From NCBI GenBank assembly GCA_038327195.1, contig JBBQKU010000005.1, positions 115,656 through 179,655 on the forward strand: a stretch of 64,000 nucleotides of DNA, in the 5' to 3' direction. Both the position numbers and the translations under genes were made by a program. The notes beneath the pieces are model-generated. The model did not search any database. It was not told the DNA's origin and was given only the letters and a program-made list of their open reading frames with translations. Source of the DNA: UBA4416 sp038327195 (GTDB lineage Bacteria > Bacteroidota > Bacteroidia > B-17B0 > Aurantibacillaceae). Below are positions 17,025 through 25,533 of this stretch, in pieces (position 1 is the stretch's first letter; each line of letters begins with the position of its first letter).

Positions 17025-18606
17025 ATTCATTTTAGGATTTTCGATATTACTAACATGTAATACAATTCAATCTCAATGTATTACAACAAACGTCCCTGGA
17101 AATTTTATTGTTAGTTCTGATATTATTTTATCAGGCACCTATAATGTAAGTGGAACATTTGAAATTCCTACAGGGGTAATTGTTTATGTTAAAGCTTTTT
17201 TAACCGGAAGCTGCGGAAAACTTATTATTAATGCTCAAAAAATCATTATCAAAGGAACAATTGATGGTAATTATTCGGGTAATATTGGAGGAGTAGCTGG
17301 GCTTGGAGGAAACAATGTTACGAGTTTAACAGGTGATATTACGGCCATAAATACATGTAGTAATAAAGATAATACTGGAGTTGTATTACTAGAAGGTGGA
17401 AAATATGGGACTAACGGAACAGGGCTTGGCGCTGGTTTACAAGGTCAAAATGGTCAAACTGGTTCAGGACCAAAACAACAATGTTTATCAACTAGCGATG
17501 AAGCTGGAATGATTGGGAGTTCTGCGGGTGCTGGCGGAGGAGGTGGAGCTAGTTATGGAGGACTTGGATCAAATGGTGCTGTTGGAGGAAATGGAACAAA
17601 TAGTTACACGACTACAGGTGTAAATATTTCCACTGGTTATGTAGTAGTTGGTGGCATAGGTGGTTTAGGAGGAAATGGAGGTTCTGTTTATGGAACTTTA
17701 TCTGGAACAGATATTGACTTGGGTTCTGGTGGCGCAGGTTCTGGTGGTGGAGGTCGTTCTTATTATGTTGGTTTACCGGGCGGAAAAGGTGGCAATGGCG
17801 GTGGAATGCTAAAATTAGTAGCCACGGATTCGTTAAAAATATCTGGTCTAATATTAATTAATGGAGAAAATGGAGCTATTGGCGGAAATGCAGGCGCTGG
17901 TGGCGCATCACCTAATTGTTGTTCAGACGGCTGCGACGATTCGGGTGAAGCAACATATTCATGTGGTGCTGGTGGTGGATCTGGTGCTGGTGGTGGTTCT
18001 GGTGGAGGTATTTATTTAGAGTCTCAAAACGTAGCAATCATAACTGGATCATTGCAAGCTAAAGGGGGAAATGGGGGAAGTGGTGGATTAAATGGAATTG
18101 GTACTAGTGCATCTTACTCTGGTGGAATTTTTTGTGGAAGTGAAACAATACATAGTGGTTCAGGTACCAATGGAAATAAAGGTGGAGCTGGCAGTGGTGG
18201 ACGAATTAAAATATTTGTTCCTAGTTGTTCAACTTCAACATTAAATCCAAATTATTTTATTTCTGGTGGAACGAGTACAACAAATGGTGCATCTGGAACC
18301 TATCAAATTATTTGTGGTATTAATGGTATCGAAGAAAATCAAAAAGAACAATATGCCTTAAATATATTTCCGAACCCTATAACAGCAACCTTTACAATTA
18401 AATTCAAATATGACTTAACACCAGAAAACATTAGTGAAATAAATATAAAGAACACTTTAGGAGAATTAATTAAATCTTTTTCGTCTGAAGAATTAAAAAA
18501 TAATAATTCAGCAAGTTTCGATATTTCTGAAATTCCTTCAGGTATTTATTTTATAAACACAATAATAAATCATTTAAGCTATGACTACAAAATTATTAAG
18601 CAATAG
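17014..18606 (+). CDS. Glycine-rich T9SS-exported surface protein
   Basis: From ATG 17014 the product is 530 residues: a signal peptide ending IQSQ, a short beta-rich N-domain, then about 300 residues dominated by Gly-Gly-x and Gly-Asn-Gly repeats, and a T9SS type A C-terminal domain beginning near IFPNP. Cysteines are spaced through the glycine-rich part and may form disulphides. In-frame ATGs at 16987 and 16993 exist, but they overlap further into the phosphatase gene and spoil the signal peptide. The function is unknown; an adhesive or matrix role is a guess from composition. Confidence 0.8.
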   Translation: MLNKFILGFSILLTCNTIQSQCITTNVPGNFIVSSDIILSGTYNVSGTFEIPTGVIVYVKAFLTGSCGKLIINAQKIIIKGTIDGNYSGNIGGVAGLGGNNVTSLTGDITAINTCSNKDNTGVVLLEGGKYGTNGTGLGAGLQGQNGQTGSGPKQQCLSTSDEAGMIGSSAGAGGGGGASYGGLGSNGAVGGNGTNSYTTTGVNISTGYVVVGGIGGLGGNGGSVYGTLSGTDIDLGSGGAGSGGGGRSYYVGLPGGKGGNGGGMLKLVATDSLKISGLILINGENGAIGGNAGAGGASPNCCSDGCDDSGEATYSCGAGGGSGAGGGSGGGIYLESQNVAIITGSLQAKGGNGGSGGLNGIGTSASYSGGIFCGSETIHSGSGTNGNKGGAGSGGRIKIFVPSCSTSTLNPNYFISGGTSTTNGASGTYQIICGINGIEENQKEQYALNIFPNPITATFTIKFKYDLTPENISEINIKNTLGELIKSFSSEELKNNNSASFDISEIPSGIYFINTIINHLSYDYKIIKQ

Positions 18607-20473
18607 GTATATTGTAACCTTAACTATTTTTTTAATTTTTTGTGCTTTTTTAAAATTAAGTGCTCAAACATTAAGAGTAAACACGTTAGAGCCTTGTTTA
18701 GCTCCGTTCTACCATGGCGTAGCGTCTGGTGATCCAATGGCTGATAAAGTTATTATTTGGACGCGTGTTACGCCTGATACCATATCCTTCGACCCAATTT
18801 TAGTTTCATGGCAAATGGCAACAGATACTGGAATGACAAACGTTGTAAAATACGGAAGCATTATTACTAATAACTTAGTAGATTATACTGTAAAAGTAGA
18901 TGTTATAGGTTTGAATGCAAATACTTGGTATTATTATGAATTTACAGTAAATGGTAAAAAATCTCCAAGAGGAAGAACGAGAACTACACCTACTACAAAT
19001 ATCGATAGCTTACGTTTTGCTGTAGTTTCATGTGCAAATTATGAAGCTGGCTTTTTTAATGCCTATAAAGTATTGTTAAACAGAGCAGATTTTGATGCCG
19101 TTATCTGTTTAGGAGATTATATTTATGAATATGAAACAGGAGGTTATGCACCAAACCCAACTGCAAATAGACAATGGTTTCCAAATAATGAGATTTTATC
19201 GCTATCTGATTACAGACAAAGATATTCTACATATCATTTAGATGAAGATTTAAGAAAATTACACCAACAATTTCCTTTTATTACAATTTGGGATGATCAT
19301 GAAACTGCAAATGATGCATGGATGAATGGTGCTGAAAATCATACACCGAGTACTGAAGGTCCATTTGCTGTTAGAAAAGCGAATGCAAAACAAGCTTATT
19401 TTGAATGGCTTCCTATTCGTCCACAACCTGGTGCTATTGACCCATATCAAATTTTTAGAACCTTACGTTATGGAAATTTAGTTGACTTTATAATGTTAGA
19501 TACACGATTGCATGCAAGAGAGGAACAAAATGGTACAACGAGTGCAATTGCAACTTCATCAACGCGACAATTATTAGGAACAGATCAATTTACATGGTTA
19601 GGAAATAAATTAGATTCATCAACCACAAAATGGAAAATACTAACTCAACAAGTTATGTTTGCTCCACTAAAAGTTTTTGGAACTGCTGTAAATGGAGATC
19701 AATGGGATGGCTATCCAGCAGAACGAAATCGAGTAATGAATTACATTTTAACAAAAAACATCCCTAATGTTGTTGTCATTACTGGTGATATTCATTCTTC
19801 ATGGGCAAATGATATTCCAAGTCCAAGCTATAATCCATCAACAGGAGGTGGTTCAGCTGGAGTTGAATTTGTAGGGCCAAGTGTTACTTCACCTGGAATT
19901 AGTTTACCGTTGGGTGCTGCTGCTATTATGGCAGCAAATTCTCATATTAAATATGCTGATTTATCTCAACATGGTTTTTTAATTGTAGATATAAATAATA
20001 CAAGAACTCAATGTGATTGGTTTTATAATGGAACAGTTGACATTTCGAGCTCAGCATATAACCATGGCAAATCAATGTACGTAAATCATTTAGAACGTTT
20101 TTTAAGAAATACAACTTCTATTAGCTTACCAAGACCTTCTGTTTATGGGATACTTGCTCCTATTTGCTCACGAATTATAAATATTTCATCTTCTGTTTTA
20201 GAAATAGAAACTATAAAAATATTAAACGTATTTCCAAATCCTGCACAAAAACAATTAGTAATAAGCTTCATGGATAATACGATAAAGACAGGAAATGTAA
20301 TTTTATATAACAATTTGGGAGAAAATGTTTACGAGTTCTCTTTTAAACCAAATGACATGTATAATAGTCAATTGATTTTAAATATAAATAGTATTTCAAA
20401 TGGTTATTATATAGGAACAATACATTCTAATAATAAAACGACAAGCTTTAAATTTATTAAAGAATCTAATTAA
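18581..20473 (+). CDS. PhoD-family alkaline phosphatase, T9SS-exported
   Basis: The 630-residue enzyme belongs to the Ca/Fe-dependent PhoD phosphatases that hydrolyse phosphodiesters and monoesters outside the cytoplasm. The PhoD N-domain begins YHGVASGDPMADKVIIWTRV. The catalytic domain shows VVSCANYE, CLGDYIYEYE, DDHETANDAW, MLDTRLH and VVITGDIHSSW. The C-terminus is a T9SS type A domain (VFPNPAQKQL onward). The gene overlaps the previous one by 26 nt and the next by 1 nt, so all four are translationally linked. Confidence 0.92.
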   Translation: MTTKLLSNRYIVTLTIFLIFCAFLKLSAQTLRVNTLEPCLAPFYHGVASGDPMADKVIIWTRVTPDTISFDPILVSWQMATDTGMTNVVKYGSIITNNLVDYTVKVDVIGLNANTWYYYEFTVNGKKSPRGRTRTTPTTNIDSLRFAVVSCANYEAGFFNAYKVLLNRADFDAVICLGDYIYEYETGGYAPNPTANRQWFPNNEILSLSDYRQRYSTYHLDEDLRKLHQQFPFITIWDDHETANDAWMNGAENHTPSTEGPFAVRKANAKQAYFEWLPIRPQPGAIDPYQIFRTLRYGNLVDFIMLDTRLHAREEQNGTTSAIATSSTRQLLGTDQFTWLGNKLDSSTTKWKILTQQVMFAPLKVFGTAVNGDQWDGYPAERNRVMNYILTKNIPNVVVITGDIHSSWANDIPSPSYNPSTGGGSAGVEFVGPSVTSPGISLPLGAAAIMAANSHIKYADLSQHGFLIVDINNTRTQCDWFYNGTVDISSSAYNHGKSMYVNHLERFLRNTTSISLPRPSVYGILAPICSRIINISSSVLEIETIKILNVFPNPAQKQLVISFMDNTIKTGNVILYNNLGENVYEFSFKPNDMYNSQLILNINSISNGYYIGTIHSNNKTTSFKFIKESN

Positions 20474-22410
20474 TGATTTTTTTATTCAAGAAAATTATCA
20501 TTAAAAAAAATGATGTTTTTTTATGTCTATTATTAGCATTTATTACTTGTTCATTTTTTCAAAAAAAAACGATTCCTCATTCGAGTATTTCTAATACTAA
20601 ATTTGTTTTAAAAAACACAGATTTAATTATTAATGAACTTCAATTTTCAGCAAATTTACTGGATTCTAGTCATTCAAAGACCGCTATAAATAAACTAAAA
20701 GGTAGTTATTTAAAATCTCGACACTATTATAAACAGATTGAATGTTATTTAGAATATTGCTCTCCTTTTGATGTAAAATATTATATCAATGGTCCTTTAG
20801 TTAAAAAATCAGAATTAGAATACGGTAAAAAAATATTTGATCCTCATGGCTTTCAGGTTATTGAGGAGTTTTTGTTCGGTTCAGAAACTGTTGATATTGA
20901 GAAGAAAAAAATGGAATACCTCATGTTAATTGAAGTTTTTAAGGCATTCCAAAAAAAAATAAAAACCGCTACAATAAATGATTCTCAAATAATTGAAATG
21001 GTTCAATTTGAAATGTTAAGAACAATTAGTTTAACGCTCAACGGTTATGATGCCACTTTCACAAAAACAAATGTTGAAGAAACAATTTCAGTTTTAAAAG
21101 GATGTATCGTCTTTATAAATAATATAAAGACAAATTATTCATCAAACCAGTATCCAACAATTACTCATCAAAAATTAAATAATTCAATTAGTAATGCAAT
21201 ATTTTATTGCCAACAAAACAAAGATTATAACACTTTTAATCGACTCTATTTTATAACTAGGCATATAAACCCAATTTATAAATTACTAACAGAATTTCAT
21301 AAGTCTGAATTATTTCCTTTTACTCCAGTTAATTATGCCGTTAATTTAAAATCAGAAAGTCTATTTGAATCCAATAGTTTTAACCTTAACTATTTTTCAG
21401 TAAAAGTAAATGATACGGTTGGAATTGAAAAACAGAAAGAACTGGGTGAGTTATTATTTTTTGACCCGATTTTATCTGGCAACAATCAAAGAGCTTGCGC
21501 ATCCTGTCATAAGCCTGAATTAGGTTTTACGGATGGTTTAGAAAAAGCCATTGAATTTGAAAAGAAAAATAATTTGAATAGAAATACCCCTACTCTATTA
21601 AATATTATATATCAGAAAAACTTTTTTCATGATGGAAGAGCTAGGCAATTAGAAGAACAAATAAATGATGTACTTCATAATAAACAAGAAATGAATTCGA
21701 CTACGAATGAGATGATTCTAAAATTAAACAGTAGCGATGAATATAAATATTTTTTTAAATTGGCATTCGTTGGAACTGCTGATACGAGTATCAGTTATTT
21801 TGGAATTTTAAAAGCAATACATGAATACGAAAAAACACTAATCTCTACAAACAGTAGATTTGATAACTATTTAAGAGGAAATTATGCTCAACTAAATCAA
21901 AAAGAAATAAATGGATATAATATTTTTTCAGGAAAGGCATTATGCGGGAGTTGTCATTTTTTTCCACTCTTTAATGGTTTAGTTCCTCCAATTTATAGTG
22001 ATACTGAATATGAAGTTATTGGTGTACCAAAATCGAAAAACATTTTAATTATTGATGAAGATGAAGGAAGAATAAAAGTTACAAAAGCATATATACATCA
22101 ATATGCATTTAAAACACCAACTGTTCGAAATATTGAATTAACCGCACCGTACATGCACAACGGCATTTATAAAACAATAGAAGATGTTATTGATTTTTAT
22201 AATAATGGTGGTGGCAAAGGCTTAGGTATAAATATTGCTCACCAAACATTACCATTTGATTCATTGCATTTAAATAAAAAAGAAATTAATGATATTAAAC
22301 TATTTATGCTTTCATTAACTGATACAATAGGCCTTAATAAAAAACCAAAACACCTTCCACTATTCAAAGATGAAAAATTGAATAACAGAGTAATTGGTGG
22401 CGTTTATTAA
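20473..22410 (+). CDS. Imelysin-like/di-haem cytochrome-c peroxidase (MauG family) fusion
   Basis: The 645-residue protein has an N-terminal hydrophobic anchor or signal, an all-helical domain up to about 290 that resembles imelysin-type domains (DPHGFQVIEEFLFG near 123-136), and a C-terminal di-haem peroxidase domain. Two c-type haem sites are present: CASCH (342-346) and CGSCH (491-495). NTPTLLN and FFHDGRA between them and APYMHNG near the end are family landmarks. Start and upstream stop overlap as TAATG. The likely role is periplasmic redox or metal handling within a phosphate-related operon; the link is not understood. Confidence 0.85.
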   Translation: MIFLFKKIIIKKNDVFLCLLLAFITCSFFQKKTIPHSSISNTKFVLKNTDLIINELQFSANLLDSSHSKTAINKLKGSYLKSRHYYKQIECYLEYCSPFDVKYYINGPLVKKSELEYGKKIFDPHGFQVIEEFLFGSETVDIEKKKMEYLMLIEVFKAFQKKIKTATINDSQIIEMVQFEMLRTISLTLNGYDATFTKTNVEETISVLKGCIVFINNIKTNYSSNQYPTITHQKLNNSISNAIFYCQQNKDYNTFNRLYFITRHINPIYKLLTEFHKSELFPFTPVNYAVNLKSESLFESNSFNLNYFSVKVNDTVGIEKQKELGELLFFDPILSGNNQRACASCHKPELGFTDGLEKAIEFEKKNNLNRNTPTLLNIIYQKNFFHDGRARQLEEQINDVLHNKQEMNSTTNEMILKLNSSDEYKYFFKLAFVGTADTSISYFGILKAIHEYEKTLISTNSRFDNYLRGNYAQLNQKEINGYNIFSGKALCGSCHFFPLFNGLVPPIYSDTEYEVIGVPKSKNILIIDEDEGRIKVTKAYIHQYAFKTPTVRNIELTAPYMHNGIYKTIEDVIDFYNNGGGKGLGINIAHQTLPFDSLHLNKKEINDIKLFMLSLTDTIGLNKKPKHLPLFKDEKLNNRVIGGVY

Positions 22411-22541
22411 ATTAATCGAAAAATAAAAGCATTTAGTCTAATAGATATAAATCTAACATTTAAATCACATCCAGATAAGATTGCAAATGCATTTTTGCAG
22501 AAAATTAATTCTCTATTTATTACAAAAAAGAACATTTTATT

Positions 22542-23459
22542 ATGAAATCTATTTTAATATTAATTTTCGTTGTACTCACAATGACAAATTGTAAAGAAAA
22601 CAAAAAAGAAAACAATCTCGAAATAGCTGATTTTGTTAGAAGAAATACACTTATTATTAAAGGTTCGGATACTGAATTGGAAATGGTAAAAGATTTAACG
22701 ATTGAATATGCCTTTCAAAACTCAGATATAACTGTTGATATAACTGGTGGTGGAAGTGGTTTAGGAATTGAAGCTTTAATAAATAATGAAACTGACATTG
22801 CCAATTCTTCAAGACCAATGAAATCTAAAGAAATAAACAGAGCAAAAAAAAATGGAGTTAACCCAATTCCAATCATGTTTTCTGTAGATGCTTTAGCAAT
22901 AATTACTAATTCTGAATTAGGAATTGATAGCTTGTCAACAGATGATTTAACTCAAATTTTTTCAGGAAAATTAACCAACTGGAAAGATTTTGGAGGACCA
23001 GATATGGATATTGTAATTTATGGAAGAGATAGTAACTCAGGAACATCATCCTATATAAAAGATAAATTTATGAGAGGAGATAATGATCCAATGATAACAA
23101 AATTAAAAGGAAATGAAGAAGTTATAACTTCTGTTCAAAAAAATAAAGGCGCTATTGGTTATGTTGGTGTTGGTTTTTTAGTTAATGAAAATGGAAAACC
23201 TGATGGAAGAGTTTGGGCAATGCCAATATATATTAAGGGCTCTTTAGCCTATTCACCGTTTGAAGTTAATGCTGTAATAAAAGGAGATTATGTTTTAACT
23301 AGGCCGTTATATCAATATATTAACGGGAAACCAAGCATGAAAGTTTATGATTTTATTATGTCGGAACTAAACGCAACAGGTCAAAAAATAATTAAAAAGC
23401 ACGGCTTTTTCCAAATTAATAATTACCAAGCAGAAATAAATAAATTAAATGGTATTTAA
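22542..23459 (+). CDS. pstS: Phosphate-binding lipoprotein, PstS-like
   Basis: A 305-residue substrate-binding protein of the PstS family with a lipobox (TMTNC, Cys17). The binding-loop sequences are typical: IIKGSDTE, VDITGGGSGLGI, IANSSRPM and YGRDSNSGTSSYIKD. It probably delivers phosphate to a PstCAB transporter encoded elsewhere; no permease or ATPase gene adjoins it. It lies 131 nt after the peroxidase and extends the phosphate theme of the preceding operon. Its stop codon abuts that of the convergent redoxin gene with no spacer. Confidence 0.9.
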   Translation: MKSILILIFVVLTMTNCKENKKENNLEIADFVRRNTLIIKGSDTELEMVKDLTIEYAFQNSDITVDITGGGSGLGIEALINNETDIANSSRPMKSKEINRAKKNGVNPIPIMFSVDALAIITNSELGIDSLSTDDLTQIFSGKLTNWKDFGGPDMDIVIYGRDSNSGTSSYIKDKFMRGDNDPMITKLKGNEEVITSVQKNKGAIGYVGVGFLVNENGKPDGRVWAMPIYIKGSLAYSPFEVNAVIKGDYVLTRPLYQYINGKPSMKVYDFIMSELNATGQKIIKKHGFFQINNYQAEINKLNGI

Positions 23460-24074
23460 TTATTCGACACGCTTAATGGTACAACCAATTGATTTTGTTT
23501 CCTGAACCTTAGGGCTTTCATTTTTTGCTAAAGCCTCAATTGCATCTTTTAAATAATTTGTTTTAGCCATTGAGGCATCTTTAACATTATCATCAATTGC
23601 ACCTTTATAAATTAATCCTGTAGAATTAAACAAAAAGCATTGAGGAGTTCTCGTTGCTCCGAAAGCATCAGCTAATTTAGAATTTAAGTCTAAAACATAA
23701 TTACATGAATATTTTTGATTTTGAGCATATTTTACCATAGCCTCAAAGCTATCATCTTCAGCACGTTCCGCTTCATTACTATTTAAAATAATGCAACCTA
23801 TTCCTTGCTTTAAACAATTATCAGTTAAAGATTTAATTCGTGCTTCACTCAATTTTACATAAGGACAAGTATTGCAAGAGAAAATAACGAGTAATCCCTT
23901 GCCTGTTTTTGCTTCAGAAAGTGAAATTTCTTTGCCACTTACATCTTTTAATTTTTCAGAAGCCATAGGAATTGGCGAATTTAAACCTATTTCAGGGCCA
24001 TGAACAGAATTAATAAAAGAAAGTAAAAAAGCGCAAGCCACTAAAGATATAATAAATATAAAACCTTTTTTCAT
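23460..24074 (-). CDS. Periplasmic thioredoxin-like (redoxin) protein
   Basis: A 204-residue thioredoxin-fold protein with an N-terminal signal or anchor. The active site is CNTC within FSCNTCPYVK. Later family segments are ATRTPQCFLFNSTG, where the cis-Pro loop is T-P, and GAIDDN. This pattern matches secreted redoxins often annotated as AhpC/TSA-like in Bacteroidota. No partner gene is adjacent; it is transcribed away from the T9SS gene at 24345. Confidence 0.82.
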   Translation of the reverse strand: MKKGFIFIISLVACAFLLSFINSVHGPEIGLNSPIPMASEKLKDVSGKEISLSEAKTGKGLLVIFSCNTCPYVKLSEARIKSLTDNCLKQGIGCIILNSNEAERAEDDSFEAMVKYAQNQKYSCNYVLDLNSKLADAFGATRTPQCFLFNSTGLIYKGAIDDNVKDASMAKTNYLKDAIEALAKNESPKVQETKSIGCTIKRVE

Positions 24075-24344
24075 GTTGTTTAATTTTAGCCTAATGTATA
24101 TAAATTATAAACCCTACAATAGTTATTGCTCTAATTTTATCACCAATTCGTCTAATTCACTAAATAATTTAGTTAATTGGCTCATTTTTAACATTTTGTT
24201 AATGAAAAGGAAACCTTACAACTGTTTTTATTGTCTAATTTTGAAGAACAAAACGAACATCCTAAAGGATTTTTTTGATCATAGTTTCTACAACAAAAAA
24301 ATAATCCTGAACCGTTTTTAAATATTATTTTATAATTTTTAAAA

Positions 24345-25526
24345 ATGAAATATTTCACAACTTTAGCAATACTAATTAGCATAAATATAAATGCCCAACT
24401 TTCTGTTTTTCAAGATTTTGAAGGAGCTGGAACATGGGGGGTTATTGGAGGTACTGTAAATTCAGAAACTGTTAGAGCAGGTTCTAATTCTGCTAGATTG
24501 GGTCGAGTTGTTGGTACATGCGCAGGAACACTCGACGCAGTAGAAATGGTATTTGATCCCGTGTTTTTAATTGGATCTTCATGTCCTGGCGTTTTCACAT
24601 TTTATCATTCTGTAAGGTCTTCAAGTGGTTCAGGTTGTGGAGCAGGAAGAGGAATGGACTCAAATGAAGGACTTGCTATTTATGTTAAATTAAATGGTGC
24701 TGCAAGTTGGACACTTTTAAGTTCATTTTCAGGATTTGGAGATTTTTCATGGGGTTGGGCAACAAATGCTGTAAATGCTTCAAACCAATGTGGCATTTCA
24801 CCTTTGCCAAACCCCTTTGTTTACAATGTTCCCGCAGGATCCACAATAGCACAATTTAAAATTACGACCATTCGAGCTTCGAGTTGTGTTAATTTTGCTG
24901 CCCAAGCAACCGCTGCAACTGGTAGTAGTTTTGATAGAGGTGATGAAGGTTTGTTTATTGATGATGTTTCATTTTCTACGTCAATTCCTTGTGTACTCCC
25001 TATTCAATTAGTAGATTTTTATGCAACAAAAAACAAATCACAAAATGATATTGTTTGGAAAGTTGCTCAAGAAGAAAATATTCAAAATTATATTTTGGAA
25101 AAAAGTGAAAACGGTATTGATTTTACTGAATTAATTTCTATTGCTGCCAATAATGAGATTCAAACAAGAACCTATTCGGTAATTGATGAAGCTCCGTATA
25201 GTGAAATTACCTATTACCGTTTAAAAACAAAAGAAAACAATGGCTCAATTATTACTCATAAAATAATTTCAGTTGATGAAAATAGCAAAGACTGGTCCTA
25301 CTCTCATTACCAACAAGAAAATAATTTAGTATTGGAATTTAAAAATACAATACCTAAAAACACATCCGTAGAAATTTTTGATTTGTCGGGCAAACAATTA
25401 ATAAGTTCTGATATTAATCAAACTCAAACTGTTATAAATACTGAAAATTTATCGGCAGGAATTTATTTTGTTAGATTATCAAATCCATATAAAACAGACC
25501 ACTTTAAAATCATTATTTCAAAATAA
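24345..25526 (+). CDS. T9SS type A sorting domain protein
   Basis: A 393-residue secreted protein. After the signal peptide (INAQ) comes a jelly-roll-like domain (about 20-215) opening FQDFEGAGTWG, as found in MAM/laminin-G-like exoproteins. Next is an Ig/FN-like segment that starts LPIQLVDFYATKN, a linker very common before T9SS tails, and a type A sorting domain (about 315-393). Function is not assignable. The next gene starts 7 nt later and is likely co-transcribed. Confidence 0.82.
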   Translation: MKYFTTLAILISININAQLSVFQDFEGAGTWGVIGGTVNSETVRAGSNSARLGRVVGTCAGTLDAVEMVFDPVFLIGSSCPGVFTFYHSVRSSSGSGCGAGRGMDSNEGLAIYVKLNGAASWTLLSSFSGFGDFSWGWATNAVNASNQCGISPLPNPFVYNVPAGSTIAQFKITTIRASSCVNFAAQATAATGSSFDRGDEGLFIDDVSFSTSIPCVLPIQLVDFYATKNKSQNDIVWKVAQEENIQNYILEKSENGIDFTELISIAANNEIQTRTYSVIDEAPYSEITYYRLKTKENNGSIITHKIISVDENSKDWSYSHYQQENNLVLEFKNTIPKNTSVEIFDLSGKQLISSDINQTQTVINTENLSAGIYFVRLSNPYKTDHFKIIISK

Positions 25527-25533
25527 AAAACAC

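Noticed and set aside
24188..24382. Minus-strand frame of 64 residues with several cysteines in the gap between the redoxin and T9SS genes
   Set aside because: It overlaps the start of the T9SS gene, has only one possible ATG at its far end and shows no recognisable signal or domain; the plus-strand frame there is equally weak.
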